A stretch of DNA of 64,000 nucleotides from Viola odorata (taxonomy: Eukaryota > Streptophyta > Magnoliopsida > Malpighiales > Violaceae): assembly GCA_963691705.1 (NCBI GenBank), contig OY829542.1:34830579-34894578 (forward strand), written 5' to 3'. Below, piece by piece: positions 54,260 through 64,000 of this stretch. The notes below the pieces were generated by a model, which saw nothing but the letters and a program-made list of their open reading frames with translations, was not told where the DNA came from and searched no databases. Every line of letters starts with the position of its first letter. Within the stretch, counting starts at the first letter, position 1. The position numbers and the translations under genes were made by a program.

Positions 54260-54780
54260 TTGTGATAATAATGAATTAGTGTATTTGTTTAGGTGTGGTT
54301 TGTATATTTTTGGCATTTTACTCATGAATTTGAAAATTGTCAATGATTATTTGTCTAAATGAATGATTGAAATTTTATTTTGAACTGATCTTGCAAATTG
54401 TACATAGTTATGTATAAGCAAACAGTGCATTATTGACCATTTAACACTGATTGAAAAATACAATTGCAATTGGTTATATACACCCATAAAGAAAAATACT
54501 ATATAAATTAGTGTCATCCGAAACCAAAAAAAGCGGAGAAATTGCATTTAACTACTAACCAATGCAGAAAAATTACATCTGGTATCATACTAAACCAAAA
54601 TTAGTGAACCTATCTATATTTCTATCATCCAAAACCCAAAAATTGACACCTTTCTACATGCTAGTCTAGAAGACATATCTATATTGGTATGGAACCAAAA
54701 CCAAAAGAGGTATTAGGGTACTTATAAATTTACCCCTACATCAATATCCTCTATCTCAATACCTACGATGGTATGAGGTA

Positions 54781-55352
54781 TGATAACAATCCACCTAAAA
54801 GAAAGGGTATTTTCGTCTATCACCCGGTGGGAAGAGGCATAGCTACTGTTTCGCACCACCACGGTAGGGACAAGATTGCTACCTTCCCCAAAGGCTAACG
54901 CTACAAAGGCTAACGGGGCCCTACCGGCTCCTCTCACGGACCTCCTGCTTGGCTCAAGGAGTTATCTCACCCCCAGAGGAAACCACGCGTCAGGATTAAC
55001 GCTCCGGCCATTATCCTACCGCGGCAATATCTACCTACGAACCTACCGCCAAGGTAGCGTATCATGATAAGGGCGAACCACAGACCCTAACGCGAGCGAT
55101 AGCTCCGTACCCGTTTACTCGGGCGGGAACGCCCCCTTTCTTCTATAAATACCTCCCCCACAAAGGAGGCAGGTAAGCGGACTTGACTGGCCAAAACTCT
55201 GCCAATTTCAGTACACCTACTGACTTAAGCATCGGAGTGTTTCCGCCGGAGACCCCCTCCGGCGCATTGCAGGTACTGTGGACCGTCGCGCACACTGATC
55301 TGAGAAGAGCTGCTCCGCCATACATCCTTCGGCAGAAGACATATTATTATCA
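54781..55352 (+). repeat. 5' LTR of the Tat element
   Basis: 572 bp, starting TGATAACAATCC and ending ATTATTATCA (inverted TGATAA/TTATCA). It is GC-richer than its surroundings. It contains a TATA-like ttctataaatacc near 55140. Confidence 0.8.
55142..55150 (+). promoter_or_regulatory. Probable TATA box in the Tat LTR
   Basis: ctataaata in the middle of the LTR, about 210 bp before its end; position fits the U3/R border. Confidence 0.5.
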
Positions 55353-55374
55353 AATTGGTGCTTTCATTGAGAGC
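55353..55374 (+). other. Primer-binding region of the Tat element
   Basis: aattggtgctttcattgaga follows the LTR directly; this is where the tRNA primer should anneal. I did not assign the tRNA. Confidence 0.5.
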
Positions 55375-55437
55375 TTTGGTTCTATTAAGTGAGCATCCTT
55401 AATAACCAAGCTCCTCCTCCCCGAAGCTAGAAGGATT

Positions 55438-57130
55438 ATGGCCTCAGTGTCAGATCTGGCGCTGTCCCGAACTTCCAACATCCCATACAACACCCGCAGA
55501 CGCCTGTTTCCCTTCGCTACATCTGATGCCCCCACCTCAGGGCAGGACGTCACTGCAGGAGAATTAGATCTTCCTCGCGGGTCAAGTTCAGAAGAAGTTA
55601 CATTCCAGATTTGCTCTCCCTTCTCCCATATAGCAGGAACCAGCCATCCTACCCCCCAGGCGGGAAGATCTATGATAGGAGAAGCGGACAACCCCTTCGT
55701 GAATTCAATAGCAGCTCTCCAAGCTCAACTGGATCAGCTGACAGAGATGGCTGCTGGATTTACTCCTCATGCCTCAAGACCTGGTGTGTCCTCCCAAGTA
55801 ATTTTCACCCTGTCCATTGTCACCGAACGACCCTTATCGCCCCAACAGTCTAGGGCACTCCCGTCCTCCTTACCTTTCCCCTTGGCCCCTATAAACGTCC
55901 CACCATTCACGCCCGGACCTACCGACCATTCTGGACAATACAGGGGAGGAATCTCTATTCCCGAAGTAGTCCGCCAGCGTGACGAATATAGAGAGCCCTG
56001 GGATGATCGACGGGGGGATATAACGAGAGATCCATCTCCTAGATACAGCGAGAGATCTAGCAGCAGAAGTCGACGAGCTCGAACTCCAAGGAGCCGTAGC
56101 CGATCTCCTAGGAGACATCAGGAATATGACCCTCAAAATCCCAGATACGACGCTGAAATTCCACATCAGCGTCCTCCTCGTAGGATCCCCGATGCTAACG
56201 TGGGTCATCCATTCAGCTACCGTGTCAGGCACCACAGAGTCCATCGACATGTGAAACTCCCAGCAGAATCATATGACGGCACAAAAGATCCCATTTCTCA
56301 CCTCAATAAGGTGAATGATTTCGTGCAATTCCAAACGCGCAGTGACGCAGCATTGTGTCAAATTTTCGTAATGACACTGTCAGGAGTGGCACGTCTATGT
56401 TCGAGGGGCTCCCCGCCGGGTCTATCGATAATTTTTCTCAGTTGGAAGAAAAATTCAAAAGTCGGTTTAGCACGGCTATTCCTATCAGAAAGTCAGCAAC
56501 TGCGCTGTTCGATATCCATCGAAAACCACAGGAATCGTTGAACGACTTTTTAGGTCGATTTGATCTTGAAATGTCCCTAACGCCAGGGGTCACTATCGAT
56601 TTCGCGATTGAGGCCCTGAAACGCAATTGTCGATACAGTAAACTGAAAGATACGCTAACGGTGGACCCCCCAACGACCCTGGATGCGTTGAGGCTGAAAG
56701 CGCATAACTATGCGAGAATGGAAGAGGAAGAAAATAGAGAATCGATCCGAGGCATGCCAACGGACCCATATGTGGCCCCTAACGTCCTGAACAGCAGCGC
56801 CCTAGACGCTAAACCCACCGAGGATCCCGGGCAGCGGAAAGAACATAATACTAAGACCTCTAACCGGCAGAGAGGCAATTTCTCAAAAGGAAGACCTGGA
56901 GGGTCCCCCACTCGGAAGCAAATGGACCCACCAAAGGGCCGGATATACGATCCTGACCTCCCATCTCTCATACTCCCAAGGGCGGAGATATTAGCAATAG
57001 TCCAACAGAGAAATTTGCCTATCCGTTACCCAGCTCCCGTGAAGCCAGGAGTAATCATGGGAGGAAGAGAAAATGCATACTGCAAATTCCATAAGGTCAA
57101 GGGACACTCAACAGATGTATGCAGAGAGTT
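55438..57130 (+). pseudogene. Tat gag, frameshifted
   Basis: ATG at 55438 (MASVSDLALSRTSNIPYN). The first frame includes an Arg/Ser-rich segment (RYSERSSSRSRRARTPRSRS, about residues 201-220) and the gag core start (LPAESYDGTKDPISHLNKV). Near 56370-56400 the homologous text switches frame to FEGLPAGSIDNFSQLEEKF, so a small indel broke the ORF. Gag then continues (KPQESLNDFLGRFDLEMSL) to a zinc-finger-like CKFHKVKGHSTDVC near 57080-57122. An SR-like block in gag could suit RNA binding, but that is inference. Confidence 0.8.
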
Positions 57131-57803
57131 AAAATCGGCTATAGAGCGATTGGTCGAAGAGGGCTACCTTGGGGAATTTGCCACAAAGGCCAGGGAGGAA
57201 GCCAGAAATAACCCAACTGGAAATACAACTAAGCAGAGGCAAGCGCCCTCGCACGCTACAGGGGCTAACGCAGTTCCCCTCGGGCCAAATAGAGAAGCGC
57301 TCGCTATCAATAGCGACCAAATGCCCATGATAAATATCATTGCAGGGGGAGCACCCTATTGCGAGGAAATTATGCTGCAAACGCCCAACCCTGGAGAAAA
57401 GCGCAAACGGGAGAGCGCGCAAACGAAAATCGAGGCGATAAGTGCCTTAGACAGAATGATATTGTCTTTCTCAAAGGAGGACGAAAAAGGCATCGTCTTC
57501 CCGCATAATGACGCGATGGTTGTAACACCCGTCATTGGAAGTCATGGGGTAAGAAGGACCCTTGTCGATAACGGGAGTGCAGTGAATCTATTTTCATTGG
57601 AAGCGTACAACTTGATGAAACGACCTGACGGTGAGCTATCGTCTTGCACGAGGCCAATTATTGGGATTGATGGAGTACCGATTTCGGTAGCCGGAATAAC
57701 ATCCCTGCCGGTGTACTTCCGAGAAGACACATCCAAACGCTCCGAAGAGCTACTATTTCTGGTCATAGACCTAACGTTACCGTATAATGCCATTTTGGGG
57801 TGA
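57131..57803 (+). pseudogene. Tat protease region ending in a premature stop
   Basis: Same frame as the second gag segment. Protease is marked by HGVRRTLVDNGSAVNLF (a DNGS-type active site) and ends LPYNAILG followed by TGA at 57801-57803. The text after the stop (PFLNHFGVAISQKHLRMKYP) is the normal continuation in the same frame, so the TGA probably replaced an Arg codon (CGA to TGA). Confidence 0.8.
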
Positions 57804-59574
57804 CCATTCCTTAATCATTTTGGAGTGGCCATATCTCAAAAACACCTGCGGATGAAATATCCCTCATGGGATGGCGTGGTCTCAATCAAAGGGGACCAAA
57901 AGCTGGCAGCCGAATGCTACTTACTTATGACTCAAAGGAGTTGTGACCGCTACGTTTGCGTGGCAGACGACCCTTTCGATGATAAAGAAGAAAAGCACAC
58001 TCAGCCGCTAGATCAAATGGTATCAATCCCTATCAGTAAGGATAGTGAAATGAATCTCTTAGCCAGTGAGAAATTAAGCCTTGAAGAGAACGCGCAATTA
58101 ATCCGGCTGTTGAGGAAATGCAAGGGAGAGTTTGCGTGGAAACCAGCAGACATGCCCGGAATCTCTCGGGAGGTCGCAGAACACCGGCTGAACGTTAGTC
58201 CTGACGCCAAGCCTGTTCAACAAAGGCGACGTGCTTTTTCATCGGAAAAGATAGCAGCCATCGAAAAGGAGTTGCTAAAGCTCACAGAGGCAGGGTTCAT
58301 TCGAGAAGTCCAGTACCCGACCTGGCTAGCTAATCCTGTGTTAGTCCCAAAGCCTAACGGCGACTGGCGCATGTGCATCGACTTTACCGACCTAAATAAT
58401 GCCTGTCCCAAGGACTGCTATCCCCTTCCGCGAATAGATCAGTTAGTCGATCAAACCGCTGGGTATGCTTATCTAAGCTCCCTAGATGCGAATTCCGGAT
58501 ATCACCAAATCCCTATGGCCGTAGAGGACGAAGAAAAAACTGCCTTCATCACTCCTAGGGCCACATACTGCTATACTGCAATGCCGTTTGGGCTAAAGAA
58601 TGCTGGTGCAACATTTCAGCGTATGGCAAACAAAGTTTTCGAAAATCAAATCGGGAAGAATGTAGAGGCCTACGTAGACGACATCCTGATCAAAAGTCAG
58701 AGTTTTAGAGAACACCTTGCTGACTTGGAAGAAGTTTTCAATGTGATGAGAAAGCACAAGATGAAGTTAAACCCGCGGAAGTGCATGTTCGCATTCCAAA
58801 CGGGAAAATTCTTGGGCTATGTGGTCAGCCAGAAGGGCATCCAGCCCAACCCGTCAAAGATAAAAGCCATCCAGGATATGATATCCCCGCGAACTGTCAA
58901 AGAGATACAGAAGTTAACCGGGCGCATCATTGCGTTGGGGCGATTCATATCTAAGCAAGGCGAGAGATGTTTGCCTTTCTTCAAAGTCATCCGCAACAAG
59001 GCTCCCTTCGGATGGACAGAGGACTGTGAGAAAGCATTTGCAGGACTAAAAGCTTACCTATCATCAGATTTAGTGCTGACGAGGCCTGAGCCCGGCGACG
59101 AACTATATCTATATTTAGGAATAGCTGACGAGGTAGTCAGCGCCGTCCTTGTGCGAAGTGAAGGGCACGTGCATCGTCCTGTATTCTTCGTGAGTCACAT
59201 ATTGAAAGATGCCGAACTGCGATACGCTCCTATCGAGAAGATAGCACTCGCTCTAGTGCAAGCCACGAGAAAGATGGATCGATACTTCCAAGCCCACCCC
59301 GTCATTGTACTCACGGATCAGCCGTTGAGAAGAATCTTCAGAAAACCTGAATCTTCAGGAAGAATGTTAATTTGGGCTATCGAGCTCAAACAATACGGGC
59401 TGCAATACAAAGCTAGACCGGCCGTTAAAGCCCAAGCGTTAGCTGACTTCATAGCTGAGTGCGCATTCACAAAGGACACAAAGATAGATCTGTCGGAGGA
59501 AGAAGCAGAAAGTCCATGCCTACCGTCTCCGGAGACATATACAGATACGTGGGTCATCCACGTAGATGGAGCAA
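57804..59574 (+). pseudogene. Tat reverse transcriptase and first RNase H
   Basis: RT motifs in order: NGDWRMCIDFTDLNNACPKD, SSLDANSGYHQIPM, MPFGLKNAGATFQRM and the catalytic EAYVDDILIKS. RT is followed by the degenerate RNase H usual in this lineage (LGIADEVVSAVLVRSEG, lacking a clear catalytic cDAS motif). The frame stays open until a stop at 59586-59588, inside the second RNase H. Confidence 0.85.
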
Positions 59575-60000
59575 AAATCAAGAATTAGCTGGCGCAGGAG
59601 TTTTCTTAGTTGGACCAAACGGCCTGGAGATGCGATACGCCATCAGAATCCTGCAGCCATTGTCCAACAATGCGGCTGAATACGAAGCGCTGCTGGCAGG
59701 ACTCAGAATTGGAAACAGTTTCTCTATCGGAGCCACTCCTGGTGCGGAGAAGGAAGACAGAACACGTTTAAAGATCCGAGGAGATTCCAAACTAATAATG
59801 GATCAGGTTCTGGGGAACTCCCAAGCCAGAGAACCCATCATGGCCCAATACTTAGCCAAAGTGAAGCATGAGCTGTCAAAGATACAGGAAAAAGGCACCC
59901 TGGTCACCTTTGAGCACATTCCTAGAGAAAACAATGAAGAGGCCGATAGCCTCGCCAAGATGGCAGCCAATTCGGAAGCCTCAATACCCAGTGACGTGCG
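59530..60000 (+). pseudogene. Second (additional) RNase H of the Tat element
   Basis: Spans a frame change near 59575: IHVDGAKIKN is in the upstream frame, while ELAGAGVFLVGPNG is in the next. The four acidic positions are all present: VDGA, NAAEYEALLAG, IRGDSKLIMDQV and NEEADSLAKMA. This extra RNase H is the diagnostic domain of the Tat lineage. It resembles cellular/archaeal-type RNase H rather than the degenerate domain before it. Confidence 0.8.
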
Positions 60001-61310
60001 CTATGGAGAACTGCCTACACCTTCTTTCATGGAAGAGCAGGCATCGCTCTGTGTGGAAGAAATGGAAAATGATTGGAGGATCCCAGTGATAGAATATCTA
60101 AAACATGATAAACTACCGGGGGACCAGACAGAGAGAAAGAAAGTCCTAAAACGGGCAGCACGATGCACATATTATAACGGAGAGTTAATACGAAGATGTT
60201 TCTCCCATCCGGCCGCTAAATGCATAACGGAGCAAGAAGGCTTACATGTGTTACGTGAAATTCAGGAAGGGATATGTGGCATGCATATTGCTAGCGGTAC
60301 TCTGGCAGCCCAAGTCTTTCGGTCGGGATTTTTCTGGCCCACCATTCGACGAGATTGTCATAACTTCGTGAAAACCTGTCAGAAATGCCAAGAATATGCT
60401 AAGATTCCTCGAAAACCTGCTGTGCCAATTTCAGAAATAGTCGCACCGTGCCCGTTTGCAAAATGGGGAATTGACATCCTGGGCCTGTTTCCAAAGGCTA
60501 GATCTCAGTTAAAATTTGTGGTCGTAGCGGTAGACTACTTCACAAAGTGGGCCGAAGCTGAGGCATTAGCTACCATCACCACCGAAAAAATTTGGCGTTT
60601 CTTCAAACACCAAGTCATCATGCGATTTGGAGTACCACGCGTGCTAGTTAGCGACAACGGGACACAATTTACAAGCCAGTTCTTCAGGGATCAATGTGCA
60701 GAGTTCCAGATAGAGCAAAGATTCTCCTCTGTGGCACATCCCCAAACCAACGGCCAGGCGGAAGTAACTAACCGCAGCATCCTTAGTGGCATCAAAAGAA
60801 ACTTGGAAGGGTCCAAGAAGAAATGACCAGACGAATTGCCATATGTACTATGGGCCTACCGCATGACTGTCAAGGCCAGCACGGGAGAGACCCCGTTCGC
60901 GTTAGCATTCGGAACCGAAGCTGTCACACCAGTCGAGATTGGCATGATGAGCCTCCGGGTGGCTCACTTCAAAGAAGAAAACAATAAAGAAAGGTTACGA
61001 GCTAACCTCGATACTCTACCAGAAACACACGAGGAAACCCTCCTGAAAACCCTGCACTACAAAAGGAAAATGGCACAATATCACAACCGGCAAGTGAGGG
61101 AGCGATTGCTCAAAACCGGAGATTTAGTGCTCAGAGACAGACGGGCACCAGGACAACGTATGGGAAAACTCAGTCCAAACTGGGATGGACCATATCGTGT
61201 CACCCACATTGTGGGAAAATGAGCATACCATCTGGAAACGCTCGAGGGAACGCCCCTGTAGAACTCTTGGAACATCGCTCGGTTGAGGCTATACCACGCC
61301 AGGAGCTAAT
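60001..61310 (+). pseudogene. Tat integrase, three stops
   Basis: Zinc region HVLREIQEGICGMHIASG then CHNFVKTCQKCQ; core KWGIDILGLF, RVLVSDNGTQF and HPQTNGQAEVTNR. A TGA at 60824-60826 replaces the expected Trp (the frame continues PDELPYVLWAYR). A second TGA at 61220-61222 follows THIVGK, and the text then goes on AYHLETLEGTPL, a TAG, NSWNIARLRLYH. All are single-base-type changes in one reading frame. Confidence 0.85.
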
Positions 61311-61384
61311 CGGGTAACATCAAAGTTATTCTAATAAATGAATATTGAGATATTCACCGTGCGTTTGCTACTGGTAATATGCAG

Positions 61385-61880
61385 GTAGCGAAGAATGCCA
61401 GGGGTGAAAATCCTATCCTTGTGATGGCTGGTCTTGATCAGACAGCTCATTAAGACGAGGCACGCCCTGGCATAACAAGGCGTTTGGGAGTGAAAATCCT
61501 ATCCTTGTGGTAACCGTGCTCACATAGACGGCCCATTAAGATGAGGCACGACCCCAAACGGCTTCCCGGAGTGAAAATCCTATCCTTGCGGCAACCGTGC
61601 TCACATAGACGGCCCGTTAAGATGAGGCACGCCCCGGAATCCTTGGGAGTGAAAATCCTATTCTTATGGTAACCCCATAAGGAGAGGCACACCCCAAGGA
61701 GAGACCAACTCCATCCTGGAAGTGAAAATCCTATCCTTGTGGTAACCGTGCTCACATACACGACCCATTGAGACGAGGCACGATTCCACGGACGTGAGGT
61801 ACAACGCTTGGGGGTGAAAAGTCCTATCCTTGTGATGGCTGGTCCTGATCAGACGGCTCACTAAGACGAGGCACTCCCCA
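61385..61880. repeat. Tandem array 1: ~70-90 bp units, about six imperfect copies
   Basis: Units share gtgaaaatcctatccttgtg followed by a middle such as ccgtgctcacatagacggcc and an end aagatgaggcacg. Copies begin near 61399, 61487, 61568, 61645, 61718 and 61810. It lies between pol and the antisense ORF of the Tat element. Confidence 0.85.
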
Positions 61881-61881
61881 A

Positions 61882-62340
61882 AGCCTATCTGTGGCGAAAG
61901 GAAACAAAGAAATCCTAACTAGTAGCCGCGCGGTTGATACCCGGTGAAGCGATATTGGAGCCTATCTGTGGCGAAAGGAAACAAAGAAATCCTAACTAGT
62001 AGCCGCGCGGTTGATACCCGGTGAAGCGATGTTGGAGCCTATCTGTGGCGAAAGGAAACAAAGAAATCCTAACTAGTAGCCGCGTGGTTGATACCCGGTG
62101 AAGCGATGTTGGAGCCTATCTGTGGCGAAAGGAAACAAAGAAATCCTAACTAGTAGCCGCGCGGTTGATACCCGGTGAAGCGATGTTGGAGCCTATCTGT
62201 GGCGAAAAGAAACAAAAGAAATCCTAACTAGTAGCCGCGCGGTTGATACCCGGTGAAGCGATGTTGGAGCCTATCTGTGGCGGAAAAAAAAAAAATCCTA
62301 ACTAGTAGCCGCGCGGTCGATACCCGGTGAAACGATGACG
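61882..62340. repeat. Tandem array 2: 77-bp unit, six near-identical copies
   Basis: Copies start at 61882, 61959, 62036, 62113, 62190 and 62268 (spacing 77, 77, 77, 77, 78). Each begins agcctatctgtggcg and contains cctaactagtagccgcg and ttgatacccggtgaa. Only a few substitutions plus an A-run in the last copy distinguish them. Confidence 0.95.
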
Positions 62341-62774
62341 GAGAGGTGACCATACTGCAACAACAACGTTGAAACAGACGTAAAGCCCCCTCTGACAACG
62401 AGGGACGGCAGGAATATGAGTGCAGCAGATGCGGAAGCAACGCTGATTTACTCTCAGAAATGCTATCGGAGGATATAATGGACATGCTACTTGAATGCAG
62501 CTGATGAAAAGGTAACGGGATACAACGCGAAACTATGTGTCTATGGAAACTTAACGCCAAACTTCCCAGGCGGACAAGTGATCAAACGGCATTATGAAGA
62601 AAAGCAGATAAAGAACTTCTATCCAAAAAGAGTGGATTAGCCAAGTCAAGGCCGACATCGTTTAGAGTACAAAATATGGACGGGCCCGTCAGCCACAAAA
62701 ATGTAAACATCTAAACAACAAAAAGTCTAAACATTGGGCGGCGCGTTGACCCCTCCTTGCTGAGCAGCCTTCCA
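62341..62774. other. Non-coding stretch between tandem array 2 and the antisense ORF
   Basis: No feature recognised; it would be the 3' untranslated part of an antisense transcript. Confidence 0.45.
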
Positions 62775-63467
62775 CTAGTAGAAACCGCTATCAGTAATGG
62801 CTGAGGCTCTCTTGTCAAAATACGCAGAGTGATCGTCAATACGGAGCTCCTCAACTCCATAATGATGCATCACGACTTCTGACATGATTCCCCCACCCTG
62901 CTCTAAGTACCAACGGTTCTTCTCAGCGTTAAGGGAGGAATCGGCAGATAGCTCAGCATTCCTCTGTCTCTCCAGACGCAGGCTATTCTCCTCCTGAGAG
63001 AGGCGTATGGCCAGATCAGCACGTTGTCGCTTCTCCTCCTCCAAAGCCAACTTAACGGCCTCCAACTCTTGTTTAACCGCGGTAGCCTCTCCCCGAGCAG
63101 TCTCCATACCTTCGTTGGCAGCAGCAAGGGCATTTTCAAGACGCTGTCGCTCTTCCAGCAGCCTGTTTATCTCTCCTTGCCCGTTAGCTGCAGCTCTGGC
63201 ATTCTCCTCATCCATATAGTGAAGATGGCAAAGTATAGAAAACGCCTGAGAGCGAAGGAAATTGATGCGCCCCTGCTCGCCCCGAGCCACAAAGGCATCC
63301 CTCTCTCTTGGAAGAGACAAAATCTCTGCCACCAGATAAGCGGTAGAGGAAATCACGGTCTCATGATCAGCATCGGCAGGAAACTGCAGAATACTGTCCC
63401 TAAAGGAGTGTAAGCTAACGTGATGAGTTGGCAGGAGAGGAGGCTCGTAGGGAGAGATACCAGCCAT
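62775..63467 (-). CDS. Antisense accessory ORF of the Tat element, C-terminal coiled-coil part (230 aa)
   Basis: Runs opposite to gag-pol. From MAGISPYEPPLLPTHHVSLH it passes through HETVISSTAYLVAEI into a long heptad-rich helix (INRLLEERQRLENALAAANE, ATAVKQELEAVKLALEEEKR) predicted to be a coiled coil. It ends VEELRIDDHSAYFDKRAS plus a short tail and TAG at 62775-62777. The ATG overlaps the TAA of the upstream antisense frame (TAATG at 63465-63469), so it may be either a separate cistron or the same protein after a 1-nt indel. Tat elements are known to carry such antisense ORFs downstream of pol; the function is unknown. Confidence 0.65.
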   Translation of the reverse strand: MAGISPYEPPLLPTHHVSLHSFRDSILQFPADADHETVISSTAYLVAEILSLPRERDAFVARGEQGRINFLRSQAFSILCHLHYMDEENARAAANGQGEINRLLEERQRLENALAAANEGMETARGEATAVKQELEAVKLALEEEKRQRADLAIRLSQEENSLRLERQRNAELSADSSLNAEKNRWYLEQGGGIMSEVVMHHYGVEELRIDDHSAYFDKRASAITDSGFY

Positions 63468-64000
63468 TAAGGTAGGGGCGGGGCCACCCTCGCAATAGTT
63501 GGATGAGGCATCGGAACAAAGAACAACGCGCCAGGAGAAGCTGGCCGGCTAGTGGAGCCCTCCACGTTAGGCATTGAGACCTCATTACCTCCGGGCACCT
63601 CAGGATTAAGGGCATCAGAATCATAGCCCGTTGGGTTGTGTGCAGAATGAATCAGAGAACCAGGAGGCACATGGGGTTGACCGCCGAAATCAACAGGTTC
63701 CGATTGATCAGCAGACGCACCCTCGCCCCCAAGGGCACTCGAACTACGATTGGCGGCCGAGGAAGAAGGGCTATTCGAAAGATCATAGCGAGCCTTCTTC
63801 TGACGCTCGTGAAGGACATTGGCGATACCCATATCTCCCTGGGAGGTAGAGGGGACAGAAGCAGCAACGACTTCCTAAATAACGCAGAACGTGATAAGGA
63901 AACCGTGCAAAAAGAAAGACAAAAGTTTTAAAAATAAGAAAAATGCTCACCTGAGTGGTGGAGGACACAAGAGGAATCCCAACAGGAATCGGATCAACCG
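63467..64000 (-). CDS. Antisense accessory ORF of the Tat element, upstream exons (cut by window edge)
   Basis: On the minus strand an exon entering from base 64000 reads VDPIPVGIPLVSSTTQ and ends at 63951. A GT-AG intron of 76 bp follows (63950-63875, gtgagc to atttag). The next exon, from 63874, reads EVVAASVPSTSQGDMGIANV and stays in phase, ending at TAA 63467-63469. It is Ser/Pro-rich and low in complexity. The in-phase splice and preserved frame suggest that it was under coding constraint. The N-terminal part lies outside the window. Confidence 0.6.

Larger units (their letters stand above)
51469..54776. repeat. Direct-repeat copy B
   Basis: Aligns with copy A (36190-37927 plus 47087-47245), including the uninterrupted sequence at the CRM insertion point (aacctatctatatttctatc at 54606). 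It contains an extra 1.27-kb block at 52466-53731 and ends where the Tat-type retrotransposon begins. Confidence 0.85.
54781..64000 (+). mobile_element. Tat-lineage Ty3/gypsy retrotransposon, over 9.2 kb, 3' end outside window
   Basis: 5' LTR, primer site, gag, protease, RT, RNase H, a second complete-looking RNase H, integrase, then a long 3' region with two tandem arrays and an antisense reading frame. A second RNase H after the first and a long 3' region with extra ORFs define the Tat lineage. Multiple stops and frameshifts show that it is dead. The 3' LTR must lie beyond base 64000, so TSD and age cannot be read. Confidence 0.85.

Noticed and set aside
61450..61861. Minus-strand ORFs over tandem array 1
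   Set aside because: Repetitive translations of the ~80-bp repeat with no domain; explained by the array.
1..64000. CRISPR arrays, bacterial operons, tRNA or rRNA genes
   Set aside because: No spaced palindromic repeat arrays and no recognisable tRNA or rRNA sequence; the tandem arrays have contiguous units without variable spacers. The context is plant nuclear DNA.

Overview
The window is nuclear DNA of a flowering plant, most likely a eudicot. It is AT-rich and intron-rich and is crowded with plant transposon families: centromeric-type and Tat-type Ty3/gypsy elements, Mutator-like elements (MULEs), hAT, PIF/Harbinger and Stowaway. I see one intact host gene, on the minus strand at 16.6-24.9 kb. 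It encodes splicing factor 3A subunit 3 (SF3A3/SF3a60) in 12 exons with 509 codons and clean GT-AG junctions. Nearly everything else is mobile DNA or its debris. The species cannot be named from the sequence.

Layout. 1-1.9 kb: 3' end of a CRM-like Ty3/gypsy element (element A). 2.55-10.15 kb: a complete 7.6-kb MULE with ~170-bp terminal inverted repeats, a 10-bp target duplication and a decayed FAR1-type transposase. It carries a captured NudC/BOBBER-like exon, a Stowaway MITE and a hAT-type element. 10.2-16.5 kb: gene-poor, with a Ty3/gypsy tail and LTR and a cluster of GCGGTATACCG-like motifs. 16.6-24.9 kb: SF3A3, with a MITE and a solo LTR in intron 5. 25.0-29.6 kb: a run of non-autonomous DNA elements, one built from six successive hairpins, one a long-TIR MULE, one containing a scrambled PPR (CRR22-like) gene fragment, and one hAT-like MITE. 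30.4-31.4 kb: a PIF/Harbinger transposase remnant. 34.75-36.08 kb: a 1.33-kb solo LTR.

36.2-54.8 kb: two direct copies of a sequence carrying a GRF-type zinc-finger reading frame, separated by a decayed MuDR-type transposase on the opposite strand. The first copy is interrupted by a 9.15-kb CRM-like retrotransposon (element B). Its 907-bp LTRs differ at only one base that I can find, yet its interior holds a 1.6-kb solo LTR and a 29-bp deletion in integrase. That suggests the defective copy itself was mobilised in trans. 54.8-64 kb: a decayed Tat-lineage element with a second RNase H, two tandem-repeat arrays downstream of pol, and an intron-containing antisense accessory reading frame running off the right edge.

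Functionally, SF3A3 is the only gene expected to serve the plant. The transposons record nested, datable insertions; several junctions (TSDs and an empty-site copy) can be read directly from the sequence.
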